A stretch of 64,000 bases of DNA, taken from Chthoniobacter sp. GTDB lineage: Bacteria; Verrucomicrobiota; Verrucomicrobiia; Chthoniobacterales; Chthoniobacteraceae. The translations under genes were made by a program, and so were the position numbers. Location of the stretch: NCBI GenBank assembly GCA_021414005.1, contig JAIOPH010000036.1, forward strand, positions 62,001 through 126,000, written 5' to 3'. The notes under the pieces were generated by a model. That model was not told the origin of the DNA and did not search any database. It saw only the letters and a list, made by a program, of their open reading frames with translations. This document shows positions 24,504 through 34,034 of the stretch, piece after piece. Position 1 is the stretch's first letter; each line of letters opens with the position of its first letter.

Positions 24504-25115
24504 CTACCAGTTGGCGGCAAAACGGTGGGCTGGTAACTGCGGTCGGACCGTCAATGTCCGCAGCGCCCGGCTGAGCGAGGTGTTCACGATTTGGATGCGC
24601 GTCCCGACGGATGCGGCGTCGAAGACTCGCACTACGTCCCGCGAGCACATTCGCACGCAGCCGTAGCTGGCCGGCTGCCCGATTTTTTGCTCCTCGGGGG
24701 TGCCGTGGATGTAAATGCCGCGGTCCAAAGCCCTGGCGTTGGCCGGTTGCAGGCCGCGCAGTTGGAGGATGCGCGTCACGATGGGGTCGCGCCCGCGCGT
24801 ATTCGGGCGGAGCACCTCGCCAGTGAAGCGGCGCTTTTTGAAAACCGCGCCCTGCGGCGCACCCGCGCCGACTTTGGCCGCCACCTCCAGCCAGCCGAGC
24901 GGCGTCGCGAAGCTGCGCGGACGGTCACCGATGCCGAACTTGGAGGTGGAAACGGGAAACTCCGCCACGCGGCGGCCGTCTTCGAGGAGTACCAGACGCT
25001 GCTCCGGCACGCTCACGACGATTTCCGTGGTGCTCGATGCTGCCACGTTTCCCGTCCACCCGGCGAGGAGTGTGCAGAACGCGGCGATCCAGCGGTATGA
25101 TTTTATGGAAACCAT
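24504..25115 (-). CDS. L,D-transpeptidase (YkuD domain)
   Basis: Probable periplasmic cross-linker of peptidoglycan. 203 residues with signal peptide (AAFCTLLAGWTGNVAA). The YkuD domain begins EIVVSVPEQRLVLLEDGRRV and contains the catalytic motif HGTPEEQKIGQPASYGCVRM, with H137 and C153 in the canonical H-x(n)-S-x-G-C-[VI]-R-M arrangement. There is no LysM or peptidoglycan-binding domain. It could alternatively anchor lipoproteins, as some YkuD enzymes do. Confidence 0.9.
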   Translation of the reverse strand: MVSIKSYRWIAAFCTLLAGWTGNVAASSTTEIVVSVPEQRLVLLEDGRRVAEFPVSTSKFGIGDRPRSFATPLGWLEVAAKVGAGAPQGAVFKKRRFTGEVLRPNTRGRDPIVTRILQLRGLQPANARALDRGIYIHGTPEEQKIGQPASYGCVRMCSRDVVRVFDAASVGTRIQIVNTSLSRALRTLTVRPQLPAHRFAANW

Positions 25116-25190
25116 ATTCGCTACGAATTAGCACACCCCGTGCCGTTGCGTATCATCAGTCCCCCAGCCCGCCCCGACCTCTCCCCTAGC

Positions 25191-26699
25191 CTACGCCGCC
25201 AGCGGCGCGCCGGAATCACGTCCCGGGAACCGCAGATTCGGCATCCACTGGGCCAGCGAGCACAGCGCCACGTAGGCAAATCCGACGAGGAAGAGCGACA
25301 GGAACATGGCATTCATCCACTGCCCGAAAGCCACAGCGGACCCGAGCAGGTAGCTAAAGTAGATGGCAAAGAGCAGTTCGATGAATGGCACCACGCTCTT
25401 CATCGGGAGGTAGCGCGCTTTTTTCCACGACTGCGTTTTGCTTTGAATACCGTATTTCGGCGTCCGCGTGAACTCCGACTGATGTCCGAGCATCGCCTCC
25501 AGCACCGCCCGCGCATTGTTGACGGCCAGCCCAATGCCCAGCGCGAGCACCATCGGCAGCAGCACCAGTTCGCGGATCCACGTCTTGGGATGAAGTTCGC
25601 GCTGCGCAATCACGTAGAAGATCGCCGCCGGCAGCGAAGCCGAGAGATAGATCGGTATATTGATGAGCAGTGAGTGCCACGAAAACGCCGAGCCCTCCCC
25701 GCCGGTCGCGGGGTGCATCAGCACGCACAGGAAAAAGAGCAGCAGATACGCGTAGTTCGAGGTCAGGTGCGCGGTGGATTCCAGCTTGATGAGCAGCGGC
25801 AAGTCGGCCCGCCAGACCGCCGGCAGCAGCTTCATGCACGTTTGAATTGAGCCTTTCGTCCAGCGATGCTGCTGCGACTTGAAGCCGTTCATGTCCACCG
25901 GCAGCTCCGCCGGAGTTACCAGATCCGGCAGAAAAACGAAGCGCCAGCCCTTGAGCTGCGCGCGGTAACTCAGATCGAGATCCTCCGTCAGCGTATCGTG
26001 TTGCCAGCCCCCCGCATCGGCGATGCACGAGCGTCGCCACAGGCCGGCTGTCCCGTTGAAATTAAAGAACCGCCCCGCCCGGCTGCGCGCCGTTTGCTCC
26101 AGCAGCAGATGCCCGTCAAGGAACATCGCCTGCACCCGAGTGAGCACGGAATAAGTGCGATTCAGATGCCCCCAGCGCGTCTGGATCATGCCCACCTTCG
26201 GGTCGGTGAAAAAGTGCACCGTCTTGCGCAGCATGTCCGGCGCAGGCACGAAGTCCGCATCCAGAATCAGCACGAACTCCCCCTTGCAACTCGCCATCCC
26301 AGCCTCCAGCGCCCCTGCTTTGAACCCCGTCCGATCCGTCCGGTGAACCAGTTCGATGTCCAGCCCAGCTGCCTTCAGGGTCGTCACGCACTTCTCCGCG
26401 ATCTCCGTCGTCTCATCGGTCGAGTCATCCAGCACCTGCACCTGCAGCAGCTCGCGCGGATACTCCAGAGCCGCCACCGATTTCAGGAGCCGCTCGACGA
26501 CATACATCTCATTGAAAACCGGCAACTGCACTGTGATCCGCGGCAACTGCTCATACTGGCGCAGCGGCTGTGGGGGACGGTTTCGGTTTTTGAGAAAGAG
26601 ATAGACGATGACGTAACGGTGCAGCCCATAGAGCGAAAGGCCGCACAGCACGACGAAGTAACAAATTGTCCAAATGGTGTTTACCAAGCTTCCTGACAT
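25191..26699 (-). CDS. Cellulose-synthase-like glycosyltransferase family 2
   Basis: Membrane-bound processive-type GT2 of 502 residues, started at the ATG at 26699 because the first transmembrane helix follows directly (NTIWTICYFVVLCGLSLYG). Catalytic motifs are in order: DDSTDET near residue 90, DADFVP near 146, TEDLDLSY near 236 and QQHRW near 276. A C-terminal set of membrane helices follows (YAYLLLFFLCVLMHP, ELVLLPMVLALGIGLAV, FIELLFAIYFSYLLG). It lacks a PilZ domain. The closest types are glucomannan or beta-glucan synthase-like enzymes; the polymer is unknown. The region upstream may be a structured leader. Confidence 0.88.
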   Translation of the reverse strand: MSGSLVNTIWTICYFVVLCGLSLYGLHRYVIVYLFLKNRNRPPQPLRQYEQLPRITVQLPVFNEMYVVERLLKSVAALEYPRELLQVQVLDDSTDETTEIAEKCVTTLKAAGLDIELVHRTDRTGFKAGALEAGMASCKGEFVLILDADFVPAPDMLRKTVHFFTDPKVGMIQTRWGHLNRTYSVLTRVQAMFLDGHLLLEQTARSRAGRFFNFNGTAGLWRRSCIADAGGWQHDTLTEDLDLSYRAQLKGWRFVFLPDLVTPAELPVDMNGFKSQQHRWTKGSIQTCMKLLPAVWRADLPLLIKLESTAHLTSNYAYLLLFFLCVLMHPATGGEGSAFSWHSLLINIPIYLSASLPAAIFYVIAQRELHPKTWIRELVLLPMVLALGIGLAVNNARAVLEAMLGHQSEFTRTPKYGIQSKTQSWKKARYLPMKSVVPFIELLFAIYFSYLLGSAVAFGQWMNAMFLSLFLVGFAYVALCSLAQWMPNLRFPGRDSGAPLAA

Positions 26700-27008
26700 A
26701 GTGATTTTTTGGCGCCTTTCGGGCGCGAACAAGCGCGGGATCATGGCGGGACACGCCAGATGGTCAAGCGAGAATTCCGGGTGACATACCCGGCGAATGG
26801 CCACGCCGCGGGACGGCGAGCGATAGAGAAGTTGCTGTCCCATGATTCTAAAACGTCTGCTCAGGGCAGAGTGCCCAAAAAAAAGCAACGATGGTTCCGT
26901 GAATTCGCCCGCGAAAACTGAACCCGCGCCCGACCCAAAACGTGCCCCCCCCCCAACCAGCAAAACCGTTTACCCCGCGCGCTTCCCCTGAACTTGAAAA
27001 GGGGGGTG
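26700..27008. other. Intergenic region between glycosyltransferase and tRNA-Gly
   Basis: There is no supported gene. The glycosyltransferase frame stays open upstream for about 88 codons but shows no family sequence. On its sense strand the leader has small hairpins, including a perfect CCGGGT-GACAT-ACCCGG at 26777-26793, and GC-rich palindromic sequence nearer the start. A run of ten C lies near 26946. I cannot match it to a known riboswitch. Confidence 0.4.
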
Positions 27009-27079
27009 AGCGGGTAGAGGGAATCGAACCCTCCTAGCCAGTTTGGAAAACTGGAGCTTTACCACTAAGCTATACCCGC
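27009..27079 (-). tRNA. tRNA-Gly (anticodon TCC)
   Basis: A complete 71-nt cloverleaf on the minus strand. The acceptor stem is GCGGGTA pairing with TACCCGC, the D-arm contains AGCTTAGTGGTAAAGCT, the anticodon stem CCAGT/ACTGG encloses loop TTTCCAA (anticodon TCC), and the T-arm GAGGG-TTCGATT-CCCTC is present. CCA is not encoded. It lies divergent from thiE. Confidence 0.97.
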
Positions 27080-27208
27080 GAAATCTGGCCGGAAGTTTGC
27101 GTGCGCGCGGCGGGATGACAAGTGCTTTTTCTGGCGTGCAGCGCGCGCGGCCGGGCCGGTGACAATGCGCCTTGCCAGCGGTGCGGAGGGCGTGCTGGAT
27201 TGCGGCGC

Positions 27209-27871
27209 ATGAATGCTCTCTCCGACGCGCTGCTCTACGGCATCCTCGACCTCGGCTACACCACCGTGGCCGACGCCGAGAGCGTGACCAGCCAGATACT
27301 CGCGGGCGGCGTGGATGTGCTGCAGGTGCGGGCGAAAGGCGCGGACGAAGCCACCATCGAGGCGCTGGCGAACCGGCTCGCGCCTTTGACAGAAAGCGCG
27401 GGCGTTCCGCTGATCGTGAACGATTTTCCGCAACTCGTGCCGGCGGTCGGCGCGCAGGGCGCGCACGTGGGGCAGGATGATTTTTCCGTCGCGGATGCGC
27501 GCTGGCGGGCGGGCCGCGCGCTGGCGGGCGAAGTCGCGCCGCCGATCATCGGCAAATCCACGCACAGCTTCGAGCAGGCGGTCGCGGCAGAGGCGGAAGG
27601 CGCGGACTACATCGGCTTCGGGCCACTCTTTGCCACGGCCACGAAGCCGGGCCGACCGGCCATCGGCCTGGAGGAAATCCGGCGCGTTCACGAGGCCATC
27701 CGGATTCCGATTTTCTGCATCGGCGGGATCAAGCTGGCGAATCTCCCGGAAGTCCTTGCCGCAGGCGCGCGGCGGGTGGTCATCGTCTCGGAGATGCTGC
27801 AGGCGGCGGACATCGAGGGCTACGCGCGCCGCGTGAAGGAAATCCTCCGGCACGCCGCCGCGCAGCCGTAA
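27209..27871 (+). CDS. thiE: Thiamine-phosphate synthase
   Basis: Joins HMP-pyrophosphate and thiazole phosphate to thiamine phosphate. 220 residues from the ATG at 27209; the 29 codons of open frame upstream are not family-like. TIM-barrel motifs are GVDVLQVRAKGADE, VPLIVNDFPQLVPAVGAQGAHVGQDD, IIGKSTHSFEQAVAAEAEGADYIGFGPLFATATKP, IPIFCIGGIKLANLPEVLAAGARRVVIVSEM. It could act as TenI-type instead, but the phosphate-binding pattern fits ThiE. No TPP riboswitch is seen. holB follows after 24 bp. Confidence 0.9.
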   Translation: MNALSDALLYGILDLGYTTVADAESVTSQILAGGVDVLQVRAKGADEATIEALANRLAPLTESAGVPLIVNDFPQLVPAVGAQGAHVGQDDFSVADARWRAGRALAGEVAPPIIGKSTHSFEQAVAAEAEGADYIGFGPLFATATKPGRPAIGLEEIRRVHEAIRIPIFCIGGIKLANLPEVLAAGARRVVIVSEMLQAADIEGYARRVKEILRHAAAQP

Positions 27872-27895
27872 AAAATCCGAGTAAAAAGATCCGCC

Positions 27896-28867
27896 ATGGC
27901 CCTCACCACCGACGCCGCTTTCCAACTCCTCGCCACCGCGCACGCGCAGAACCGGCTCGCCCACGCCTATCTCATCACCGGCCCGGTCGGCAGCGGCAAA
28001 CTTGCGCTCGCCGCGCGCCTTGCCGCCGTCCTTTTCGGCCAAGCCGCCGGCGATCCCCTCGCCCACCCGGACGTCCACCGCGTGGAGCCAGAATCCAAAT
28101 CCCGGCGCATCGTCATCGAGCAGATCCGCGACCTGGAGCACGAGTTGCACATGCGTTCGCTGCATGGCGGAAAAAAAATCGGCCTGCTCCTCGACGCCGA
28201 CCGTCTCCAGCCGCAGGCGGCCAACGCCTTTCTCAAGACGCTCGAAGAACCGCCGCCCGGAACGCACCTCCTGTTACTTAGTGCGCAGCCCGAGCAGATC
28301 CTCGAAACCATCCTCTCCCGCTGTCTGGAAGTCCCGCTCCGCCTCGTGGAAAAGCGGGCGCTTTCCTCCGCGCAGCTGGCGCTCCTCGACGCCCTGCGCG
28401 CTCACGCCCGCCACGAGCGCCCGCAGATTCCGCACATTTTCGGACTCGTGCGCGATTTCCAAAACCTCCTCGCCGAAGCCAAGGACGCCATCCGCGACGA
28501 AACCGAAGCTGCATTTAAGACCGAGGAAAAGCACTACAAGCAAACCTCCGAGGCCGGCCACTGGCTCGACGACCGCGAGGATTACTACAAGGCGCTGACC
28601 GAGGCCCGCTACCTCGGCACGCGCTCCGACCTGCTCGCGATTCTGGAGCAGTGGTGGGCCGACGCCCTCCGCCAGCAGCAGGGCTCGCCCGAACTCGACC
28701 TCCCCGAGTGCGCCGCCGACACCGCCGCGCTCGCCGCGCGCCACACCCCCGCACAACTCCTCCGCAAAACCGCCGCGCTCGAGCAGCTCCGCGAAAACTT
28801 CAACCGCACCGGCGTCCAGGAAGCCCTCGCCACCGAGTGCGCCTTCATCGCCGCCTTTTCCGTATGA
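27896..28867 (+). CDS. holB: DNA polymerase III subunit delta prime
   Basis: Clamp-loader subunit of 323 residues. Visible are AHAYLITGPVGSGKLALAARL (P-loop at about 29-36), IVIEQIRDLEHELHMRS, KKIGLLLDADRLQPQAANAFLKTLEEPPPGTHLLLLSAQ and the SRC motif in ETILSRCLEVPLR. The four-Cys zinc module of E. coli delta prime is not evident, as in several shorter homologues. The next large gene starts within its stop codon (ATGA), so the two are translationally coupled. Confidence 0.92.
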   Translation: MALTTDAAFQLLATAHAQNRLAHAYLITGPVGSGKLALAARLAAVLFGQAAGDPLAHPDVHRVEPESKSRRIVIEQIRDLEHELHMRSLHGGKKIGLLLDADRLQPQAANAFLKTLEEPPPGTHLLLLSAQPEQILETILSRCLEVPLRLVEKRALSSAQLALLDALRAHARHERPQIPHIFGLVRDFQNLLAEAKDAIRDETEAAFKTEEKHYKQTSEAGHWLDDREDYYKALTEARYLGTRSDLLAILEQWWADALRQQQGSPELDLPECAADTAALAARHTPAQLLRKTAALEQLRENFNRTGVQEALATECAFIAAFSV

Positions 28868-31800
28868 CTGATCCCGATAACTCCGCCCGTGCCGCCGGCC
28901 AGGTGATGGGCACGATTCTTTTCCTGATCGTCCCCCTGGTGCTCAATCTCGCGGCGCTCCGCAAGGATGCGACTAACCGGAAATGCGTCCTCGCGATCAT
29001 CATCCTGCTCGTCTCGATGCTGATCACCTCGCTGGGCAACGCGGCGACAAAGCACATGGAGCCGAATCCTGTGCTGATGATTATCCCCGCCGCGCTTCTG
29101 CTCTGCGGCGTCGTGGCGAGCACCGTCCTCGCCATCATCGGCCTCGTGGAATTTCGGGCACGCGGTCACCGCCACGGACGCAAGCGCGCCATCACCGCGC
29201 TCGTGCTGAGTGTCGTCATGGTGATTTCTCTCGTCGCCGGATTGGTCGCCGGTCTGAACGCGCGCAACCGGATTCCGGGCCTGCGGCCCACCGGCGCACC
29301 TGGTCAGGGGGTCACCCGCGAGGAGTGGAATTTCCGTATTACCCCACCACCGGAGTGGGCTTCGATCGAGGGGAGCAAGGTCAACCCACTGGCGCGGGCG
29401 GCCTTCGTGCGCACGTCCCCGCAGCTCTTTTCCATGATCCTCGTCGAGGAACTGCCCGGCGTGTCGTTGGAGGACGAAGCCATGATCGAAATCATCAAGG
29501 GCGGGATGCGCAGCAAAGGCGAAGTCACGACCATTACCGAAGGAAGAAAGAGCGCCCACGGCCTGGACGGATTGCTTCTCGAATCGGAGGTGCGGGCCGG
29601 AAACATGGACTTTTTCTTCCAGCACTGGGTGGTGCAGTCCCGCGGCTTCCTCTACCAGCTTGTGACTTGGGGAAATGGCAAGGTGCGTGAACCGGTGCGG
29701 GCCGCCGGCGAGAGCTTCCGCGAGAGCTTTACCATCCTCGATACGAACCGCACCGCGGCGGTCGCTCCGGCGAGCGCGGCGGCGGCGTTCCGCTCACCCG
29801 CCTTCGGTTACAGCGTGGACCCCACCGGCACCGCGTGGAAGCGACGGTGGGAAGCGCTCGCCAAGGATTCGCTCGGCGCGGAGTTCGGCGTGCAGACGGC
29901 TTCGCAGCAGGCCTGCGCCATTGTCTGTCCGCTGTGGCTCGGGCCGTCCGAACTCGATTTTGCCACCGTCTCCACCGTGCTCAGTCATGCGTTCGTGGGC
30001 GTCGAGCCCAGCGACGAGGTCGCCGGAAGCCGCAAAGACTGCACCCAGGGTCCGTTCAAAGGGCAGGCCTTTGTCGCTGAACGAACTGTGGACGGACTGA
30101 GCCTCGAATATCACATCCGCGTCCTGCGCAGTGGCGATCTCGCCTGCCTGCTCGCTGCATGGCGCGACAAAAAGATTGAGACCCGTGCCGAAGTGCTCGA
30201 CGAAATTCTGGACCGAGTAACATTCGACGCCACACCACCGACGCCCGACCTCGCAAAGCTGGACGAAAATTTCCAGCGCTCCCACGCCCTCGTCTGGAAT
30301 TCCCTCGGTCTCGCCTGCGACCGGGCCGGCCAGCCCGCCGCCGCCCTCCCCTGGTTCCAGCGCGCCTTCGAGATGGGCAAACCCGACGCCGTCATCCTCG
30401 GCAATTACATGGAAACGTGCCTGAAAACCGGCGACGTCTCCACGTCCCTCGCGTTCATCGACCAGCACATCGCCAAGTTTCCCGGCAACCAAAAGCTCGC
30501 CCTGAAGCGCGCCAACGTGCAGTTCGCCAGTGGCGACGAGGAGGGTGGCCTGAAAAGTTTCGCGACCCTCTTCGACGGCGGCTATCGCGACGACAAATTC
30601 TTCACAGACTACATTTCAGAACTCACCGCCCGCGACCGCGGCGACGCTGCCCTGGCCGCCCTCGACCGCTACAGCGGCGCCAAGCCAACGCCGGCGCTCA
30701 GTCGCTTGAAGGCCAACGTTCACAGCGGAAGACACGAGCATGACCAAGCCCTGGCCATCCTCACCGCGTTGCAAAAAACCGCACCCGATGACAGCGAGAC
30801 GACGCTCGCGCTGGCCGACGCCTATTTCAACGCGCAGCGCCACACCGAGGCACTGACCGAGTGCGCGAAACTGATCGCCGCAAAGAAGGATTCCGCTTAC
30901 GTCTGGCGGCGGAAGGGTTTTGTCGAGTTCAGTCTCAAACGCTACCGCGAGGCGAAGGCGTCGTTTGAAAAAGCGCACGAGAAAGACCCACCGAACACCG
31001 ACATCAAGCGCATGCTCGATCACGTCTCCGGCATGCTCGGTGAAGGCGGAAACTCCCTCGTGAAAAAGGCCATCGAGCCCGTGCCCTTTCCGGTTTCGCT
31101 GCTGGCCGAGCCCTCGGCGGATAAGGCCGGCACCTACCTTCGCGGCTTCAGCGCGTACTACATCCGCTCGGATCGGGCGATCGGCTTCACGAAACGCGGG
31201 GAATTGAAAGCCACCGACCGCCAGACCGTCCGCGTGCTCGACACACAGGGCGTGGAAAAGTTCAGTACCATCGAAATTGGCTTTGACCCGCTCAGTGAGG
31301 AAGTTTTCGTGAACTCGCTCCAGGTGAAAAATGCCGCCGGTGAAGTCGTCGGCACGGGGAGCGTGGACGACTCCTACGTGGTGGATCAGGGAGCGGGAGA
31401 AAGCGCCACGCAACGAAAAATTTTGCATGTCCCGGTGCCCGGCTTGCAGCCCGGCTTCTCCCTCGAATACGTCGTGACCCGGCGCGACACTGGCACGGCG
31501 GACAGCTTCCACTTTCAGACTCACCAGTTTGTCCGCACCCTGCCCGCACTCCGCAGCAGCCTCCATGTGGTGGCCGCGCGTGAGGCGGTGAAATGGGAGG
31601 GCACCGCTGGGGTGCCTGCGCCGAAGCGCGATGAGGGCAGCATCACCTGGGTCGTCGAGCAGCCACCGGTTTATCGTTGGGAGCCGCTGCAAGCTCCCGG
31701 CGATACCTTTCTCCCCATGCTCTGGCTGGGCGATGCGCACGCCACCTGGGCAGGCGAGGCCAAGGAATACCTCACCCAAATCAAGGAGCACCTCGCCGTG

Positions 31801-32913
31801 GATGCCGCGATCAAGACCACCGCGACCGAGGTGACCAAAGGGCTCACCAAAGACACCGAGAAGGCCGCGGCGCTCGCGCGTTTCGTGCAGGACAAGCTCA
31901 CCTACAAGGCCATCGAATTCGGACGCCGCGCCCGGATCCCGGCCACCGCCGTCCTGACGCTGCGCAACAAATACGGCGACTGCAAAGACCACGCCCTGCT
32001 CCTCACGCAACTCCTCGGAAGCATCGGTATCCCCGCCCACCTCGCGCTCGTCAACGCGAACGATGCCCTGCGTCCGGGGCTGCCTTCGCTCGACCAGTTT
32101 GACCACATGATCGTCTATCTGCCGTCCGGCAAAGGCGGCACGTTTTTCGACTGCACCGGCAAGTCCGGCGACCTCCGTGCGAGTCCGCCCTCCGGCCTCG
32201 CCACCCGGCAGGCGCTCATCCTCGACTCCGAGCGTCCACGTCTGGAAACCATTCCCGATTACCCCGCCGGCTCATCCGGGGTCAGCGCCGAACGCGACCT
32301 CACCTTTCCCAGCGAGACCGACCTCGACGTCCGCGAAAACGTCTCTTTCACCGGCTACAGCGCCAGCGGGATGCGCAATGCGCTTCAGGCGGTCGAGGCT
32401 GCGAATCGCAATCGCTGGCTGCTCCACAATATGACGCGCGAAATCCCCGCCCTGGACCTGCGCGACGCCCAAATTGAAAACGTGGACGACCCGCAAGCCC
32501 CGCTCCGGCTCAAGCTGCACTACGTCCTTCCGCGGCGCTTTCAAAACGCCAGCGGCCAACTCATCGGCCAGCTTCCCTCGGTCTGGGAGCGCTGGTTTCT
32601 CGCCGGGGATCCGGTGGAAGTGCGCCAGACGCCTTTCAAGGTCTGGATGCCGGTGAATTTCGAGAGTCGCATCACCCTTACCCCGCCGCCCGGCTGGCAG
32701 GCGTCGGCGGTTCGGGAAAACCAGCTCGACCGGCCATTTTGCACGGGCTCGGTGAGTAGCGAAATCACTGCTCGCAAGCTTCGGATCAACTCCCGTGTGA
32801 CTCGCCGCGCCGGGCAATTTTCCGCCGGCGAGTACCGTGCCTTTCTCGATGCCAATGGTTCTGCACTCGGACTCTTCGAACAGGGCATCGTTTTGAAAAA
32901 GGGCGGGAAGTAA
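28864..32913 (+). CDS. Large membrane protein with TPR, DUF3857 and transglutaminase-like domains
   Basis: A 1349-residue protein. I place the start at ATG 28864, overlapping holB by 4 bp; the open frame extends upstream but is antisense-like. Four membrane helices lie in residues 13-132 (GTILFLIVPLVLNLAAL; LAIIILLVSMLITSLG; IIPAALLLCGVVASTVLAIIG; LVLSVVMVISLVAGLVAG). An extracytoplasmic region follows, then TPR units at about 460-730, a DUF3857 beta domain at about 770-960, and a transglutaminase-like core with C1040 in NKYGDCKDHALLL. A beta-rich tail ends the protein. The likely role is extracellular protein or peptide processing (inference). The three-part fusion with an N-terminal membrane bundle is unusual. 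Confidence 0.82.
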   Translation: MTDPDNSARAAGQVMGTILFLIVPLVLNLAALRKDATNRKCVLAIIILLVSMLITSLGNAATKHMEPNPVLMIIPAALLLCGVVASTVLAIIGLVEFRARGHRHGRKRAITALVLSVVMVISLVAGLVAGLNARNRIPGLRPTGAPGQGVTREEWNFRITPPPEWASIEGSKVNPLARAAFVRTSPQLFSMILVEELPGVSLEDEAMIEIIKGGMRSKGEVTTITEGRKSAHGLDGLLLESEVRAGNMDFFFQHWVVQSRGFLYQLVTWGNGKVREPVRAAGESFRESFTILDTNRTAAVAPASAAAAFRSPAFGYSVDPTGTAWKRRWEALAKDSLGAEFGVQTASQQACAIVCPLWLGPSELDFATVSTVLSHAFVGVEPSDEVAGSRKDCTQGPFKGQAFVAERTVDGLSLEYHIRVLRSGDLACLLAAWRDKKIETRAEVLDEILDRVTFDATPPTPDLAKLDENFQRSHALVWNSLGLACDRAGQPAAALPWFQRAFEMGKPDAVILGNYMETCLKTGDVSTSLAFIDQHIAKFPGNQKLALKRANVQFASGDEEGGLKSFATLFDGGYRDDKFFTDYISELTARDRGDAALAALDRYSGAKPTPALSRLKANVHSGRHEHDQALAILTALQKTAPDDSETTLALADAYFNAQRHTEALTECAKLIAAKKDSAYVWRRKGFVEFSLKRYREAKASFEKAHEKDPPNTDIKRMLDHVSGMLGEGGNSLVKKAIEPVPFPVSLLAEPSADKAGTYLRGFSAYYIRSDRAIGFTKRGELKATDRQTVRVLDTQGVEKFSTIEIGFDPLSEEVFVNSLQVKNAAGEVVGTGSVDDSYVVDQGAGESATQRKILHVPVPGLQPGFSLEYVVTRRDTGTADSFHFQTHQFVRTLPALRSSLHVVAAREAVKWEGTAGVPAPKRDEGSITWVVEQPPVYRWEPLQAPGDTFLPMLWLGDAHATWAGEAKEYLTQIKEHLAVDAAIKTTATEVTKGLTKDTEKAAALARFVQDKLTYKAIEFGRRARIPATAVLTLRNKYGDCKDHALLLTQLLGSIGIPAHLALVNANDALRPGLPSLDQFDHMIVYLPSGKGGTFFDCTGKSGDLRASPPSGLATRQALILDSERPRLETIPDYPAGSSGVSAERDLTFPSETDLDVRENVSFTGYSASGMRNALQAVEAANRNRWLLHNMTREIPALDLRDAQIENVDDPQAPLRLKLHYVLPRRFQNASGQLIGQLPSVWERWFLAGDPVEVRQTPFKVWMPVNFESRITLTPPPGWQASAVRENQLDRPFCTGSVSSEITARKLRINSRVTRRAGQFSAGEYRAFLDANGSALGLFEQGIVLKKGGK

Positions 32914-32978
32914 TCCATCCAACAAACCGGACTCGGCACTTGCGGTCGCCGCGCCTTTCCCGGCAGCTTCCCGCCCGC

Positions 32979-34034
32979 ATGCCTCCCGCCACTGATCCAC
33001 CCGCCCCGGCCCGACCGAGGACCTGGCTCGCCGTGGCCGGGATCGTCGCTTTGGTGCTCGGTGTGCCGGCTTGGCTCGATCAGGGCGCGGCACCGCGGCA
33101 TCCGTTCAATGAACGGCCGCTGCGCACGCTGGAAAAGGCGCGGGCGGAGGGCGTTTTGCTGGGCGACTCGATGCTCGAAACGCGAATCGATCCGCAGGTG
33201 CTGCGCACGGCAAGCGGCGGGCGCTGGGAGGTGCTGGCGCAGCCGGGTAGCAGCTCGGCGGTGTGGTTTTTGATGATGAAAAACCTCGTCGCCGTGCAGT
33301 CGCCGCCGCCGCGCACGGTCATCGTTTTTTTCCGAGACCGGCAGCTCACTCTCCCGGCCCACCGCACCGAGGGCGGCTATCGCAAAACCATCGAGAGCTA
33401 CATGCGCGAGCGCGAGCCCGTCTTCGATGAAATCCTCCAGACCAGCGCCCGCAAAAAACAGTCGCGGGCCGAGCGCGTGACCCTCGCCATGTATCCCGTG
33501 CAGTGGCGGCGCGAGGCGTGGCGGGACAAGGTCCAAAGCTGGGCGCTCGATCTCGTGGCGAGCAGTCGCGAATACAACCAGATCCGCGATGACACCCGCG
33601 CGATCTTCGAGCTTCGCCATCTCCGGCAGGACAGCGGTCTCGACTTCGAGCGCGAGGAAGGCGGCCAGCGCGGACTCGATCCGGCGGAGCACGATTTCGC
33701 CGCCGCGGTCGGGCGCTCCTTTCTCCCGCATCTCCTCGCCCTCGCGCGCGAGCGGCAGATGCACCTCGTCTTTTTCCGTGTGAAACGAAAGCCGGAGGCC
33801 TCCGCGGAGTCCGCCACCGAGAGGTCCACCACCCCCGCCTACATGCAGGCGCTCCGCGTGTATGTGGAAACGGCCGGCGCGCAGCTCGTGGATGAAACGT
33901 GCGACGCCGACGTGACTCGGGATTTCTACGGAGCCGACGACCACGTAGCGCCCGCGATGATGAAATCCTACACCGAGCTTTTCTGGAGAAAGGTCGGCCC
34001 GCAACTGCCGCCACTCCCGGCCCCGGCCCGATGA
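32979..34034 (+). CDS. Membrane-anchored SGNH-like protein
   Basis: About 351 residues from the ATG at 32979 (ATG 32940 is also in frame). One N-terminal helix (LAVAGIVALVLGVPAWL) anchors it. The periplasmic part begins an SGNH-type block, EGVLLGDSMLETRIDP, and continues VLAQPGSSSAVWFLMMKN and PRTVIVFFRDRQLT. The late YGADDHVAPAMM supplies the Asp-His expected in SGNH hydrolases. The stop overlaps the start of an MBOAT acyltransferase, so it probably works as the extracytoplasmic acyl-transfer partner, as AlgX/AlgJ or DltD-like proteins do. Confidence 0.75.
   Translation: MPPATDPPAPARPRTWLAVAGIVALVLGVPAWLDQGAAPRHPFNERPLRTLEKARAEGVLLGDSMLETRIDPQVLRTASGGRWEVLAQPGSSSAVWFLMMKNLVAVQSPPPRTVIVFFRDRQLTLPAHRTEGGYRKTIESYMREREPVFDEILQTSARKKQSRAERVTLAMYPVQWRREAWRDKVQSWALDLVASSREYNQIRDDTRAIFELRHLRQDSGLDFEREEGGQRGLDPAEHDFAAAVGRSFLPHLLALARERQMHLVFFRVKRKPEASAESATERSTTPAYMQALRVYVETAGAQLVDETCDADVTRDFYGADDHVAPAMMKSYTELFWRKVGPQLPPLPAPAR

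Noticed and set aside
27080..27208. TPP riboswitch upstream of thiE
   Set aside because: No CTGAGA or other conserved THI-box segments are visible in the 129-bp leader.
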